A DNA stretch of 30,674 nucleotides, taken from the NCBI GenBank assembly GCA_964632995.1, contig CAZWDL010000091.1, positions 1-30,674 on the forward strand. Reading direction: 5' to 3'. This document shows positions 1 to 7,453 of the stretch, piece after piece. The position numbers and the translations under genes are program-made. The stretch comes from CAZWDL01 sp964632995 (GTDB taxonomy: Bacteria; Bacteroidota; Bacteroidia; Chitinophagales; Saprospiraceae). How positions within the stretch are numbered: position 1 is the stretch's first letter; each line of letters opens with the position of its first letter. Under the pieces are notes generated by a model that did not search any database, was not told where the DNA came from, and was given only the letters and a program-made list of their open reading frames with translations.

Positions 1-1094
1 CGACGGAGAACATACTGGGTGGGGGAAAAGTCCCCCTTACGGCCCTGCGCGCAGGCATCATTGTTGGCTCGGGCAGCGCCTCCTTTGAAATCGTGAGAGA
101 CCTCGCGGAGAAGCTGCCGGTCATGGTGGCGCCCAAATGGGTCAACACCAAAACGCAGCCCGTAGCCATCCGGGATGTGATCAAGTTTCTTACCGGCGTC
201 ATGCTGCGGGAAGACTGCTATGGCCAAAATTTCGATATCGGCTGCAAGGAGATCGTGACCTACAAGGAAATGCTGCTAGGCTACGCCGAGGTTCGAAACT
301 TGAAGCGCTTCATTTTTACAGTGCCGGTGATGACGCCGCGGCTGTCCTCTTACTGGCTTTATTTCGTCACTTCGACTACCTACGAACTGGCGGTCAACCT
401 GGTTGACAGTATGAAAATCGATGTGATCTGCCGCGACAATGAACTGGCCCAAAAACTGGGCATCGATCCGGTCCCCTACAAACGCGCCGTTGAGCTGGCC
501 TTCGATAAGATCGAGCAGAATATGGTGGTCTCCAGCTGGAAAGATTCGCTTATCTCCAGCTCCCGGCTGGGATCGCTCAACCAGTATGTCAACGTGCCGC
601 GCTACGGCGTTTTCCGGGATGAAAAAAACGTACCTGTCGAGCACAACAGTATCGATCAGGTTTGGCAAAATGTGTCCTCTATCGGCGGAGAACGGGGCTG
701 GTATTACGCCAACGGCCTGTGGCGTCTGCGCGGCTTACTCGACAAGTTGGTCGGGGGTATCGGGCTGCGCCGGGGGCGCACTAATCCGGATAAGATCCAT
801 GCGGGTGATGCGCTCGACTTCTGGCGGGTGCTGGTGGCTGACGAGGAGGACAAACGCCTTCTGCTTTACGCCGAAATGAAACTGCCCGGAGAAGCCTGGC
901 TGGAATTTGATATCACGGAGGAAAACGGACAAGGCCGGTTGCGGCAGGTGGCCACCTTTCGGCCCTACGGGGTGATGGGACGTCTGTACTGGTACGCGGT
1001 GCAGCCCTTCCATTTGTTCGTTTTCCGGGGAATGGCGGAGAATATCGAACGCTACCAACCGGAGGAGGAGCTCGCGGAGGTCAGAGAGGATTGA
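1..1094 (+). CDS. SDR-family NAD(P)-binding protein with C-terminal DUF2867 domain (5' truncated)
   Basis: The open frame is already running at base 3 and has no stop before 1092, so the gene starts outside the window; the GTG at 93 is internal. The visible N-terminal part (LRAGIIVGSGSASFEIVRDL, then NTKTQPVAIRDV) is the late part of an atypical extended SDR/NmrA-like Rossmann domain as in E. coli YbjT. The last ~150 residues, with YYANGLWRLRG, a GDALDFWRV stretch and a C-terminal PYGVMGRLYWY motif, match the DUF2867 domain that commonly follows that SDR domain. The dinucleotide-binding Gly motif lies off the left edge and cannot be checked. The family is probably an oxidoreductase or dinucleotide sensor; the substrate is unknown. 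The family call is good, the function is not. Confidence 0.85.
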   Translation, partial: TENILGGGKVPLTALRAGIIVGSGSASFEIVRDLAEKLPVMVAPKWVNTKTQPVAIRDVIKFLTGVMLREDCYGQNFDIGCKEIVTYKEMLLGYAEVRNLKRFIFTVPVMTPRLSSYWLYFVTSTTYELAVNLVDSMKIDVICRDNELAQKLGIDPVPYKRAVELAFDKIEQNMVVSSWKDSLISSSRLGSLNQYVNVPRYGVFRDEKNVPVEHNSIDQVWQNVSSIGGERGWYYANGLWRLRGLLDKLVGGIGLRRGRTNPDKIHAGDALDFWRVLVADEEDKRLLLYAEMKLPGEAWLEFDITEENGQGRLRQVATFRPYGVMGRLYWYAVQPFHLFVFRGMAENIERYQPEEELAEVRED

Positions 1095-1429
1095 CTTTCC
1101 CGTCGCCGGAGTTTCACGCGGGGGTTCGCGGGGTTCGCAAAGCAAGTGGGAAGCGGAGAGGGGAATGGAAAATCATCCTGAAAATTACCCGTGATACTTT
1201 GTCCTCTGCGCCCTTAGCGAGCTCTGCGTGATGCTTTTTCGCGCAAGCGAAGATTGCTGAGGTGCTTTTACGCAAGAAGCGGGAGGAACTTCCTGCAATG
1301 CCGATGCCGCTTTCTCTGCGCCCTTAGCGAGTTCTGCGTGCCTTTTTTTGCGCCCGTGAAAAGTGCTCTGCGTGCCCTCCGTCGGTGCCGCGGGAGAAAA
1401 TCGAAGAACAAAACTGAAAAGAGACATAC
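1095..1429. other. Non-coding gap with diverged direct repeats
   Basis: No plausible gene is seen. The gap holds a diverged direct repeat of about 60 bp whose cores lie at 1204-1230 and 1314-1340, with a third short piece at 1365-1374. The long minus-strand frame that covers part of this gap is the antisense of the next gene. No clear TAnnTTTG promoter was found; the nearest look-alike, TACTTTG near 1196, is one base short. Confidence 0.6.
1204..1374. repeat. CTCTGCGCCCTTAGCGAG intergenic repeat, two copies plus a fragment
   Basis: The 27-bp cores at 1204-1230 and 1314-1340 begin CTCTGCGCCCTTAGCGAG and end TCTGCGTG; they differ at one position. Similarity continues weakly into a T-rich then GCGC-containing flank in both copies. 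A third fragment, GCTCTGCGTG, is at 1365-1374. The spacing is 110 bp. This looks like an old tandem duplication of a dispersed intergenic element; I recall similar CTCTGCG-type strings in Bacteroidota intergenic DNA but cannot search for them here. Confidence 0.7.
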
Positions 1430-2206
1430 ATGCAAGACAAAACCCAACTTGGATCGATTGATACGGCGATTGATGACAAAGGCATCGCCACGATCGCATT
1501 TTACCATCCATCGAGCAATGCCTTGCCCGGCAAGCTGCTGGCCGACCTTAGCGAAGCCATACAGGAAGCTGGTAAAAACGAAGAGGTGCAGGTGATTGTT
1601 CTTAAAAGTGGAGGCGATCGCGCCTTCTGCGCCGGCGCCAGTTTTGACGAACTGGTAGCTATCCGGGATTTTGAGACCGGGAAAAAGTTCTTTATGGGAT
1701 TTGCCAGGGTGATCAATGCCATGCGGCGCTGCCCCAAGCTGATCATCGGGCGGGTACAGGGCAAGGCGGTCGGTGGTGCGGTAGGCCTGGCAGCGGCTAC
1801 CGACTACTGCCTGGCTACCCAATACGCCGCGGTGAAATTGAGTGAGTTGGCGGTAGGGATCGGTCCCTTCGTCGTCGGTCCGGCCGTAGAGCGTAAAATC
1901 GGCAAATCGGCGATGACACAGTTGGCGATCAACGCCACGGAATGGCGCAACGCCGAATGGGCCCGCAATAAGGGCCTCTACGCCGATATTTACGACTCCA
2001 CCGAAGCCCTCGATGCCGCCGTAGCGGCCTTGGCCGAACGGCTGGCCGCCTCCAATCCGGAAGCGATGGAAAAGCTCAAACGCACCTTCTGGGAAGAAGC
2101 CGGTAACTGGGACGAACTGCTGGAACAACGTGCCGCCCTCAGCGGAAAGCTGGTGCTTTCAAATTTTACCCGGGAGGCGATCGAGCAGTTTAAAAAGAAG
2201 GAGTAA
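1430..2206 (+). CDS. Enoyl-CoA hydratase/isomerase (crotonase) family protein
   Basis: The 258-residue protein has normal crotonase length. The CoA/oxyanion-hole segment FCAGASFDEL (residues 66-75) and the second oxyanion segment GKAVGGAVGL (111-120) are clear. Aligned by eye to rat mitochondrial enoyl-CoA hydratase, the second catalytic glutamate (rat Glu164) is kept as Glu139 in LSELAVGIG. The first (rat Glu144) is replaced by Gly119. Such one-glutamate members exist among hydratases and isomerases, so the precise acyl-CoA substrate is open; beta-oxidation or branched-chain acid breakdown are options. The ATG start follows an A-rich stretch with no strong Shine-Dalgarno, usual for Bacteroidota. 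The next gene downstream is a keto-acid dehydrogenase E1, which would fit acyl-CoA catabolism, but a 214-bp gap separates them. Confidence 0.9.
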   Translation: MQDKTQLGSIDTAIDDKGIATIAFYHPSSNALPGKLLADLSEAIQEAGKNEEVQVIVLKSGGDRAFCAGASFDELVAIRDFETGKKFFMGFARVINAMRRCPKLIIGRVQGKAVGGAVGLAAATDYCLATQYAAVKLSELAVGIGPFVVGPAVERKIGKSAMTQLAINATEWRNAEWARNKGLYADIYDSTEALDAAVAALAERLAASNPEAMEKLKRTFWEEAGNWDELLEQRAALSGKLVLSNFTREAIEQFKKKE

Positions 2207-2349
2207 GATGTCAGATGTCAGGGGTTGATTTTGGATGAATATTTGTCTGGATTTGCTTCGTTTCATTATCAAAGAAAACTGGATGGAAAGATACAACGAT
2301 ATTTTAACTGAAAATGAGGGAAAACAGGAATATTTAATCCTTCTCCGTC

Positions 2350-2366
2350 CGCCGAAGCCTCCGGCG
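2350..2366. repeat. CGCCG/CGGCG hairpin element in the intergenic gap
   Basis: Within 2207-2420 an inverted repeat CGCCG (2350-2354), loop AAGCCTC, CGGCG (2362-2366) sits in a GC-rich block of about 32 bp flanked by AT-rich DNA. TTTAATCCTT-like sequence occurs on both sides of the block, as if the GC-rich piece had been inserted. It resembles short dispersed palindromic elements of Bacteroidota. A role as a terminator for the crotonase gene is possible but there is no T-tract. Confidence 0.4.
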
Positions 2367-2420
2367 TAGGCGAGCAATCCTTAATCCCTCCATTCCTTTT
2401 TATAAAGCCTTGACCAAACC

Positions 2421-4496
2421 ATGATAAAGACCACAACCAGTATTGCCAGAAAAACCCTCGTCGAAGCCTTTCGTCTCATGGCGACCGCCAAAGCGATGGC
2501 GGAATTGTACGAGAAGCATTTTAAAGAGGTATCCAAGTATGTACACGCCACCTCCCGCGGTCATGAAGCCGTACAGCTGGCGTTAGCCATGCAGCTGCTG
2601 CCTCAGGATTACGTAGCTCCCTATTACCGCGACGACGCCATGCTGCTCGGGATCGGTATGCGGCCCTACGAGCTGATGCTGCAGCTGATGGCTAAGCGCG
2701 CGGATCCCTTCTCCGGGGGGCGCACTTATTATGCGCACCCGAGTTTGCGCGAGGAAGATAAACCCAAGATCCCCCATCAGTCGTCCGCTACGGGGATGCA
2801 GGCTATCCCTACGACCGGTGTCGCCCTCGGGCTGCAGTATCGCGAACAGACGGGCATGCTGAGCGAGGAAGAACAGGCCGTCAAACCGCTGGCCGTCTGC
2901 TCGCTGGGTGACGCCTCCGTCACTGAAGGCGAGGTGGCCGAAGCCCTGCAGATGGCTGCTTTACGTCAGTTGCCTGTTCTTTACCTCGTACAGGACAACG
3001 GTTGGGATATCTCCGCCCACATCGAAGAAACCCGCGCCCAGGATGCTGCTGAATACGCTCAGGGCTTCCACGGCATAGAGGTGCGCAGCATTGACGGATC
3101 CGATTTTATACAGAGCTTCCTCACCATTCAGGAAGTTTTGGATACCATTCGTCAAGAAAGACGCCCTTTCCTTATTCACGCCGACGTGCCGCTGCTGAAC
3201 CACCATACTTCCGGTGTGCGCAAAGAGTGGTACCGCGACGACCTGGAAGAGCACGCCGAACGGGATCCCTATCCGGTTTTTCGTAACCAGCTGCTGGAGG
3301 AAGGGATTTCCGAAGAAGAACTGGAGCAAATCGAAGCGGAGGTTCGCGATACCGTGGAAGCCGACTTAGAGGAGGCCCGGGCGCAGGAGGACCCCCGCCC
3401 TGAAGATCTGTACACGCATGACTTTGCGCCGACGCCCATCACAGAGGAGCGCGGAGAACGCACGCCCGCCGGTGGCGAAGAGCACGTCATGGTCGACTGT
3501 GCGCTGCACGCCGTGGAGGAAATTATGCGCAAGCATCCCGAAGCCCTGTTGTACGGACAGGACGTCGGCGCCCGCCTCGGCGGCGTCTTTCGCGAAGCAG
3601 CCACCCTGGCGCAGAAATTCGGTGAGGACCGGGTATTCAATACGCCTATTCAGGAAGCCTTCATCATCGGCAGCACGGTGGGCATGTCGGCCGTAGGCCT
3701 GAAGCCTATCGTGGAGGTGCAGTTTGCCGACTATATCTGGCCGGGACTCAACCAGCTTTTTACGGAAGTGAGCCGCTCCTGTTACCTCTCGAACGGCAAG
3801 TGGCCGGTCAGCGCCGTGATCCGCGTACCTATCGGCGCCTACGGCAGCGGCGGCCCCTATCACAGTTCCAGCGTGGAGTCGGTGGTGACCAATATACGGG
3901 GGATCAAAATTGCTTATCCCAGCAACGGCGCCGATATGAAGGGACTGATGAAAGCGGCTTTCTACGATCCCAACCCCGTCGTCATCTTCGAGCACAAAGG
4001 ATTGTATTGGTCAAAAGTAAAAGGAACGGCAAGCGCCAAGATGATAGAGCCCGCTGAGGATTACGTGCTGCCTTTCGGCAAAGCCCGCCTGGCCGTGGAA
4101 GCCGGCAAAGCCCGCATAGAAGCCGGTGATTCCTTGCTGATCGTGTCCTACGGCATGGGTGTACACTGGGGCCTCAATGCCGCGAAAAACTTCGACGGCC
4201 GCGTGGAGGTGCTGGACCTGCGTACGCTCTTCCCGCTCGATGAGGAAATGATCTTCGAACGGGCCTGCCGCCACGGTAAAGTGCTGGTCGTCACCGAAGA
4301 ACCGGTCAACAATACCTTCGCTCAAAGCCTGGCAGCCCGCATTCAGGAAAACTGCTTCAAATACCTCGACGCGCCGGTGCGAACCCTCGGCTCGGAAAAT
4401 ATGCCGGCCATCCCCCTCAACGAAGTACTGGAAACGACGATGATTCCGTCGGCGGAGAAGGTGGCGGAGGCGGTAGAGGCGTTGTTGAACTACTGA
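2421..4496 (+). CDS. 2-oxoacid dehydrogenase E1 component, fused alpha and beta subunits
   Basis: This is a thiamine-diphosphate-dependent decarboxylating E1 that feeds acyl groups to a lipoyl E2 (pyruvate or branched-chain keto acids). Residues 1-330 are the alpha part: PYYRDD around residue 70, HQSSATGMQAIP at 119-130, and the ThDP/Mg motif GDASVTEG (163-170) ending at QDN (191-193). An acidic linker (about 295-350) leads to the beta part (355-691), with NTPIQEAFIIG carrying the cofactor-activating glutamate Glu412, and GPYHSSSVES near residue 480. At 691 residues this is the fused form common in Bacteroidota, often annotated as dehydrogenase E1 or branched-chain E1. No E2 or E3 gene is adjacent. 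The substrate cannot be told from the sequence. Confidence 0.93.
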   Translation: MIKTTTSIARKTLVEAFRLMATAKAMAELYEKHFKEVSKYVHATSRGHEAVQLALAMQLLPQDYVAPYYRDDAMLLGIGMRPYELMLQLMAKRADPFSGGRTYYAHPSLREEDKPKIPHQSSATGMQAIPTTGVALGLQYREQTGMLSEEEQAVKPLAVCSLGDASVTEGEVAEALQMAALRQLPVLYLVQDNGWDISAHIEETRAQDAAEYAQGFHGIEVRSIDGSDFIQSFLTIQEVLDTIRQERRPFLIHADVPLLNHHTSGVRKEWYRDDLEEHAERDPYPVFRNQLLEEGISEEELEQIEAEVRDTVEADLEEARAQEDPRPEDLYTHDFAPTPITEERGERTPAGGEEHVMVDCALHAVEEIMRKHPEALLYGQDVGARLGGVFREAATLAQKFGEDRVFNTPIQEAFIIGSTVGMSAVGLKPIVEVQFADYIWPGLNQLFTEVSRSCYLSNGKWPVSAVIRVPIGAYGSGGPYHSSSVESVVTNIRGIKIAYPSNGADMKGLMKAAFYDPNPVVIFEHKGLYWSKVKGTASAKMIEPAEDYVLPFGKARLAVEAGKARIEAGDSLLIVSYGMGVHWGLNAAKNFDGRVEVLDLRTLFPLDEEMIFERACRHGKVLVVTEEPVNNTFAQSLAARIQENCFKYLDAPVRTLGSENMPAIPLNEVLETTMIPSAEKVAEAVEALLNY

Positions 4497-4546
4497 AGGC
4501 AGTCAGCCATGCCCGCTATAGCCCGGTCTTCCATCCTCGCTAAGCC

Positions 4547-4569
4547 ACTGCCGACCGTCAACTGCCGAC
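4547..4569. repeat. Short direct repeat ACTGCCGAC x2
   Basis: ACTGCCGAC occurs at 4547-4555 and 4561-4569 with a 14-bp period, in the gap between the convergent E1 and SPOR-like genes. The reverse complement resembles the GTTGGCAGT copies at 11341-11413, so both may belong to one dispersed repeat family. Confidence 0.5.
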
Positions 4570-4581
4570 TGGTATGACTGT

Positions 4582-5007
4582 CTACTGATAGGTCACCAAC
4601 TGTGTCAGGAAAGTATCCATATAGCCCAGTTCCTTGAGTCGTTCCTGGAATTCTTCGGCCTCTTCCCGGTCGCAAAAGGAGTCTTTGGATTCGACGACCC
4701 ACACTTCTTCACAGGGCCGCCAGCGGGCAGTCAGACTGGGGTGGAATCGAAAATTGAAAGGATTGTTCTGGCGCAGAATAGCTACCTGCACTTTGTAACA
4801 AATGGTAGGTAGTGTCGGGTACTGGGCGAGTGTCGGCACCGGGCTTCCGCCAACGGGTACAGAGCGTGCCTGGGTAGGTGCGGCCGGCTCATCGCAGTAG
4901 GCGGGTTTGGGCTGTTCCTGGATCTGACGAACTTCGGCCTCCGTTTGCGCCTGTGACCAGCCTGCCAGTGGTAGTGCTAATCCCAGAAGAATCATCAGGT
5001 GTTTCAT
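4582..5007 (-). CDS. Small secreted protein with a SPOR-like C-terminal domain
   Basis: The 141-residue protein begins with a signal peptide (MKHLMILLGLALPLAGWSQA). A Pro/Gln-rich spacer (about 30-65) precedes a segment starting YKVQVAIL and ending FQERLKELGYMDTFL. The pattern of beta strand, then an E/A-rich helix carrying paired Glu-Ala residues, then strand is that of SPOR (peptidoglycan-binding) domains, which commonly begin with a YxVQV strand. The middle has cysteines (CYK, RPCEE, SFCD) not usual in SPOR, so the domain call is by pattern only. It is transcribed toward the E1 gene. A role in the periplasm or cell wall is likely; nothing more specific can be said. The ATG at 5007 puts the signal peptide at the right place. 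Confidence 0.7.
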   Translation of the reverse strand: MKHLMILLGLALPLAGWSQAQTEAEVRQIQEQPKPAYCDEPAAPTQARSVPVGGSPVPTLAQYPTLPTICYKVQVAILRQNNPFNFRFHPSLTARWRPCEEVWVVESKDSFCDREEAEEFQERLKELGYMDTFLTQLVTYQ

Positions 5008-5402
5008 TACTTTGTTTTTTATTGCTTGTTTTTCGGTAACCGGAAAATCTCTTTCGTAAGCATCCTCCGACGCTTAGAAATAGTCCTGTTTTCTCATTAT
5101 GATATTCATTTTACCGGTCGGATTGCCCGGCATTCTCAGATTTGACGACGCCTTTCTCTGAGATCAGTTATTTTACCACTACCCTTAAAGATACGTAATT
5201 TGTTGGTTTTGATGGAGAGTGTCAGATGCATTCGCTCCACAATGTTGTACGGAATCGCTTGAATTTTGTTTTCTCTTTTCGATAAAAAATGATCCTGTAT
5301 TTTCTCCACACAGCCAATTTCTCGGCGTTTTAGTTTTGTCCGGCTACTGATCAGCTATGATTTTAAAATCAGCGTGCCGTCGATCCCCGTCACCCTGCTG
5401 CG
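5008..5402. other. AT-rich non-coding gap
   Basis: No gene was found in this stretch. It must hold the upstream region of the SPOR-like gene and the downstream region of the first TssJ-like gene, both on the minus strand. A perfect 12-bp palindrome GATTTTAAAATC lies at 5359-5370, about 33 bp past the stop of the lipoprotein gene, and could be part of a weak terminator. I saw no exact TAnnTTTG on the minus strand. Confidence 0.5.
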
Positions 5403-5888
5403 CTACTCCCCGCCGACCACATATCCCTGCTCCTGGAGTTGCACCTGGAAACGGCTGCCGCCGACGACAAAATAGCGGTGCAGGCCCGGCGTCCGGTAAT
5501 CGGCAAAGAAGGTGAGGGCGCGTGGTTTGTTTTTCAGGTTGGAAAAATCTGTGAGCTGGACTTTTTCTCCGGGGGCGATTTGCAGGCTGGTCAGTTCCAT
5601 GCTTCCTTCCCAATCGATTAGATCGGTTTCCTTTACGGTAAACCAACCCTCGGCGTTATAGCCCTGTAGCCGTTGCAGCGCGGATTCCTCATATACAAAA
5701 AGAATATCCACTGTGACGGGCTTACCTCTATTGGCTTCCGGAGAAGCTTGTATGGTAATGGATTGGAGATCAATACTGGCGCCTTCGGGGATGAGGGGGC
5801 CTTTCTGCTTACTACTGGCGCAGCCCAGGAGGAACAGAAAGCCGAATAGCGAAAGTAGGATCACGCAAAGTGATTTTCCTGATTTCAT
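5403..5888 (-). CDS. TssJ/SciN-like lipoprotein, paralog 1
   Basis: The 161-residue protein has a lipoprotein signal ending LLGC, with Cys23 as the lipidation site. The mature part carries the pattern of type VI secretion outer-membrane lipoprotein TssJ: a strand (SITIQASPEANRGKPVTVDI) with the N-x-G-x-P-V core, a VYEESALQRLQ helix, GWFTVKETDL, a LQIAPGEKVQL strand (compare the L-x-PG-x of TssJ) and a late RALTFFADYR strand. It is clearly paralogous to the genes at 6106 and 6916: all three share the FVYEE/FADNNE, W-F and PG segments. No other secretion gene is visible. The TssJ link is recognised by eye, without a profile search; a different transthyretin-like lipoprotein family is the alternative. 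Confidence 0.72.
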   Translation of the reverse strand: MKSGKSLCVILLSLFGFLFLLGCASSKQKGPLIPEGASIDLQSITIQASPEANRGKPVTVDILFVYEESALQRLQGYNAEGWFTVKETDLIDWEGSMELTSLQIAPGEKVQLTDFSNLKNKPRALTFFADYRTPGLHRYFVVGGSRFQVQLQEQGYVVGGE

Positions 5889-5956
5889 TAAAATTGACTT
5901 TTACACGAAGTTACTATTCAACATTCTGACTTTATCAGAAAAGTTTTTTAAAAAGC

Positions 5957-5993
5957 CACAGATTACACGGATTTCCCAAAATGATAATCTGTG
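5957..5993. repeat. CACAGATTA...TAATCTGTG inverted repeat
   Basis: A perfect 9-bp inverted repeat, CACAGATTA (5957-5965) and TAATCTGTG (5985-5993), spans a 19-bp loop. It is followed by CCCGTG near 5998-6003, which can pair with CACGG at 5966-5970. The string has the look of the AATCTGTG/CCGTGTAATCTGTGG elements seen in many Bacteroidota intergenic regions. It lies between two TssJ-like genes, 68 bp upstream of the start of paralog 1. Confidence 0.55.
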
Positions 5994-6105
5994 AAAACCC
6001 GTGTTAAACATTACCTCGTCGCTAAGGGGTCCGGAGAAGAATAATTTCCTCATTTGATCCGGCCCCTAAAGCTGTCCTGGCTTGTTGAAATACACGCCGG
6101 AAGGA

Positions 6106-6627
6106 TCAGTATCGTTGCCGCTGCCCCTGTTGCGCCGGTTCCGGAGGCGAGGTTAATAAGTACAGGTTTCCATTCTCCGCTTTTGGCCCTTCCGGCGTCA
6201 GCAATAATTCTATCTCGTCGATTTCGGCAAAGATGAGGCGATTCAGCGCCTGATTGCCATATCGGGTAAAAATAGCTACCCCGACAGCCTGGGCGGCGCC
6301 CTCCGGAAAGTCCGTAATCTGGATAGTTCGGCCGGGAAGTGCTTCCAAAGATTGTATCATTGTTTTGCTTTCCCAGTCGCCGAGGTTGGTTTCCTTGACG
6401 GCAAACCAGCCGGAAGCGGTGAAACCTTCCAGGTCCTTCAGGGTCTCATTATTGTCGGCAAATACGATGTCTACCGGAATGGGTTCACCATTATTAGCTT
6501 TCTGCGCCACGTCGATTTCAATGCTCTGCAGATTCAGAGGCTTGAGGTCCATTTTCTTAGTGCCTCCGCAGCTGCTTAGCCATATGAAGCCCGCGAAGAA
6601 AATCGCCATAATTGTTTTAGTGCGCAT
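6106..6627 (-). CDS. TssJ/SciN-like lipoprotein, paralog 2
   Basis: The 173-residue protein has a lipobox ending LSSC (Cys20). The TssJ-like core is SIEIDVAQKANNGEPIPVDI, then LKDLEGFTASGWFAVKETNL, SLEALPGRTIQI and AVGVAIFTRYG. This is the paralog nearest to the classic TssJ layout, with the strand-PG-strand-'gVaiF' order. It differs from paralog 1 by a C-terminal extension of about 30 residues rich in Glu, Pro and Gln that ends in QGQRQRY. GWFxVKETNL is nearly the same as GWFTVKETDL in paralog 1, so these two are the closest pair. Gaps of 217 and 288 bp on either side make a tight operon unlikely. Function is unproven. Confidence 0.72.
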   Translation of the reverse strand: MRTKTIMAIFFAGFIWLSSCGGTKKMDLKPLNLQSIEIDVAQKANNGEPIPVDIVFADNNETLKDLEGFTASGWFAVKETNLGDWESKTMIQSLEALPGRTIQITDFPEGAAQAVGVAIFTRYGNQALNRLIFAEIDEIELLLTPEGPKAENGNLYLLTSPPEPAQQGQRQRY

Positions 6628-6873
6628 GATTACTGTGTTCTCTCGTTTGAAAAAATGATTTTGAGGAGCTTTTTCAGGATACGGATATACCGAATTCCTT
6701 TATTTAACATGAACTCAGGTGTGGGGTTTAATGCAAGTCGGAAAGCCTGGTAGCCCTTTTGACATCTAACGACGAAGAATCCATGAATAATCCGGGTTAG
6801 TGGCGCAAGGCATTATAGCAGCAGGCAGAAAAATAGCTCAGCTGCGGCGAAACCACCTTGAAAGAAAGACAGG

Positions 6874-6890
6874 CTCACAGATCCTGTGAG
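6874..6890 (-). terminator. Candidate intrinsic terminator of the third TssJ-like gene
   Basis: A perfect 7-bp stem CTCACAG/CTGTGAG with loop ATC lies 26 bp past the stop of the minus-strand gene at 6916. Read on the minus strand it is followed by a pyrimidine-rich TCTTTCTTTC tract. The tract is not a pure U-run, so termination strength is uncertain. Confidence 0.45.
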
Positions 6891-6915
6891 TCCCTAAACC
6901 GGGCAAACCTACACA

Positions 6916-7377
6916 TCACTCCTGGATGACGGCGAACTCTGTTTCCTGTAGCCTGATGCTGATCGAGTGATCACCCTGCACAATGGCCCGGTGTAGACCA
7001 TCTGTTTGGTAATCAGCGAATACGAGCAGGGCGAGCGCCTGGTTTTTATTATTGGGGAAACTGGTGATGCTCCGGTTCTGCCCGGGGCCGATTTCCAGAG
7101 AAAGCCAGAAGGCTTTTGACTCCGGAATGCCGACCGAACCGCTGCGATAGGCGAACCAGTCTTCTGCCGTCATAGTCTGAACTTTGGCGAGAAAGCTTTC
7201 CTCGTAGACGAAGACCAGGTCCAGGGGGACGGGATTATTCTGGTTAGCATTGTAGTTGGCGACGATATCGATGCGCAGAAAAGTGAAGTAGTCCGCGGGA
7301 AGTGGGTCTTTCAGGCTGGAGCAGGAAAGGGTAAAAAGCGTGAGAAAGAGTACAAGACGGGAAAAAGTGATATTCAT
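6916..7377 (-). CDS. TssJ/SciN-like lipoprotein, paralog 3
   Basis: The 153-residue protein has a short lipoprotein signal with lipobox LTLSC (Cys19). The core has NANQNNPVPLDLVFVYEES, then TMTAEDWFAYRSGSVG, SLEIGPGQNRSI and QALALLVFADYQTDGLHR. The FVYEES and FADYxTxGLHR strings are shared with paralog 1, while the W-F segment is more diverged. It is the most upstream of the three on the minus strand, so may be transcribed first, though the 288-bp gap and candidate terminator behind it suggest it has its own transcript. A tandem triplication of one ancestral lipoprotein gene followed by divergence is the simplest reading. Confidence 0.72.
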   Translation of the reverse strand: MNITFSRLVLFLTLFTLSCSSLKDPLPADYFTFLRIDIVANYNANQNNPVPLDLVFVYEESFLAKVQTMTAEDWFAYRSGSVGIPESKAFWLSLEIGPGQNRSITSFPNNKNQALALLVFADYQTDGLHRAIVQGDHSISIRLQETEFAVIQE

Positions 7378-7453
7378 GCTGGTCGTATTGATTTCGTGAA
7401 AAGCATTCTCCGGCTTGCGGCAAGCAAGCAGGTACAGTGAAGATTGCTCGTCG

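Noticed and set aside
1268..2128. 286-codon minus-strand frame over the crotonase gene
   Set aside because: It is antisense to a clear crotonase, has no recognisable domain, and runs into repeat DNA.
2235..2369. 44-codon plus-strand ORF starting MNICLDLLRF
   Set aside because: It ends inside the CGCCG/CGGCG repeat block, matches nothing I recognise and has no promoter; most likely chance.
5403..7377. A complete type VI secretion locus around the lipoproteins
   Set aside because: No sheath, baseplate, Hcp, VgrG, ClpV or TssM-like genes are present in the window; only TssJ-like proteins are seen.
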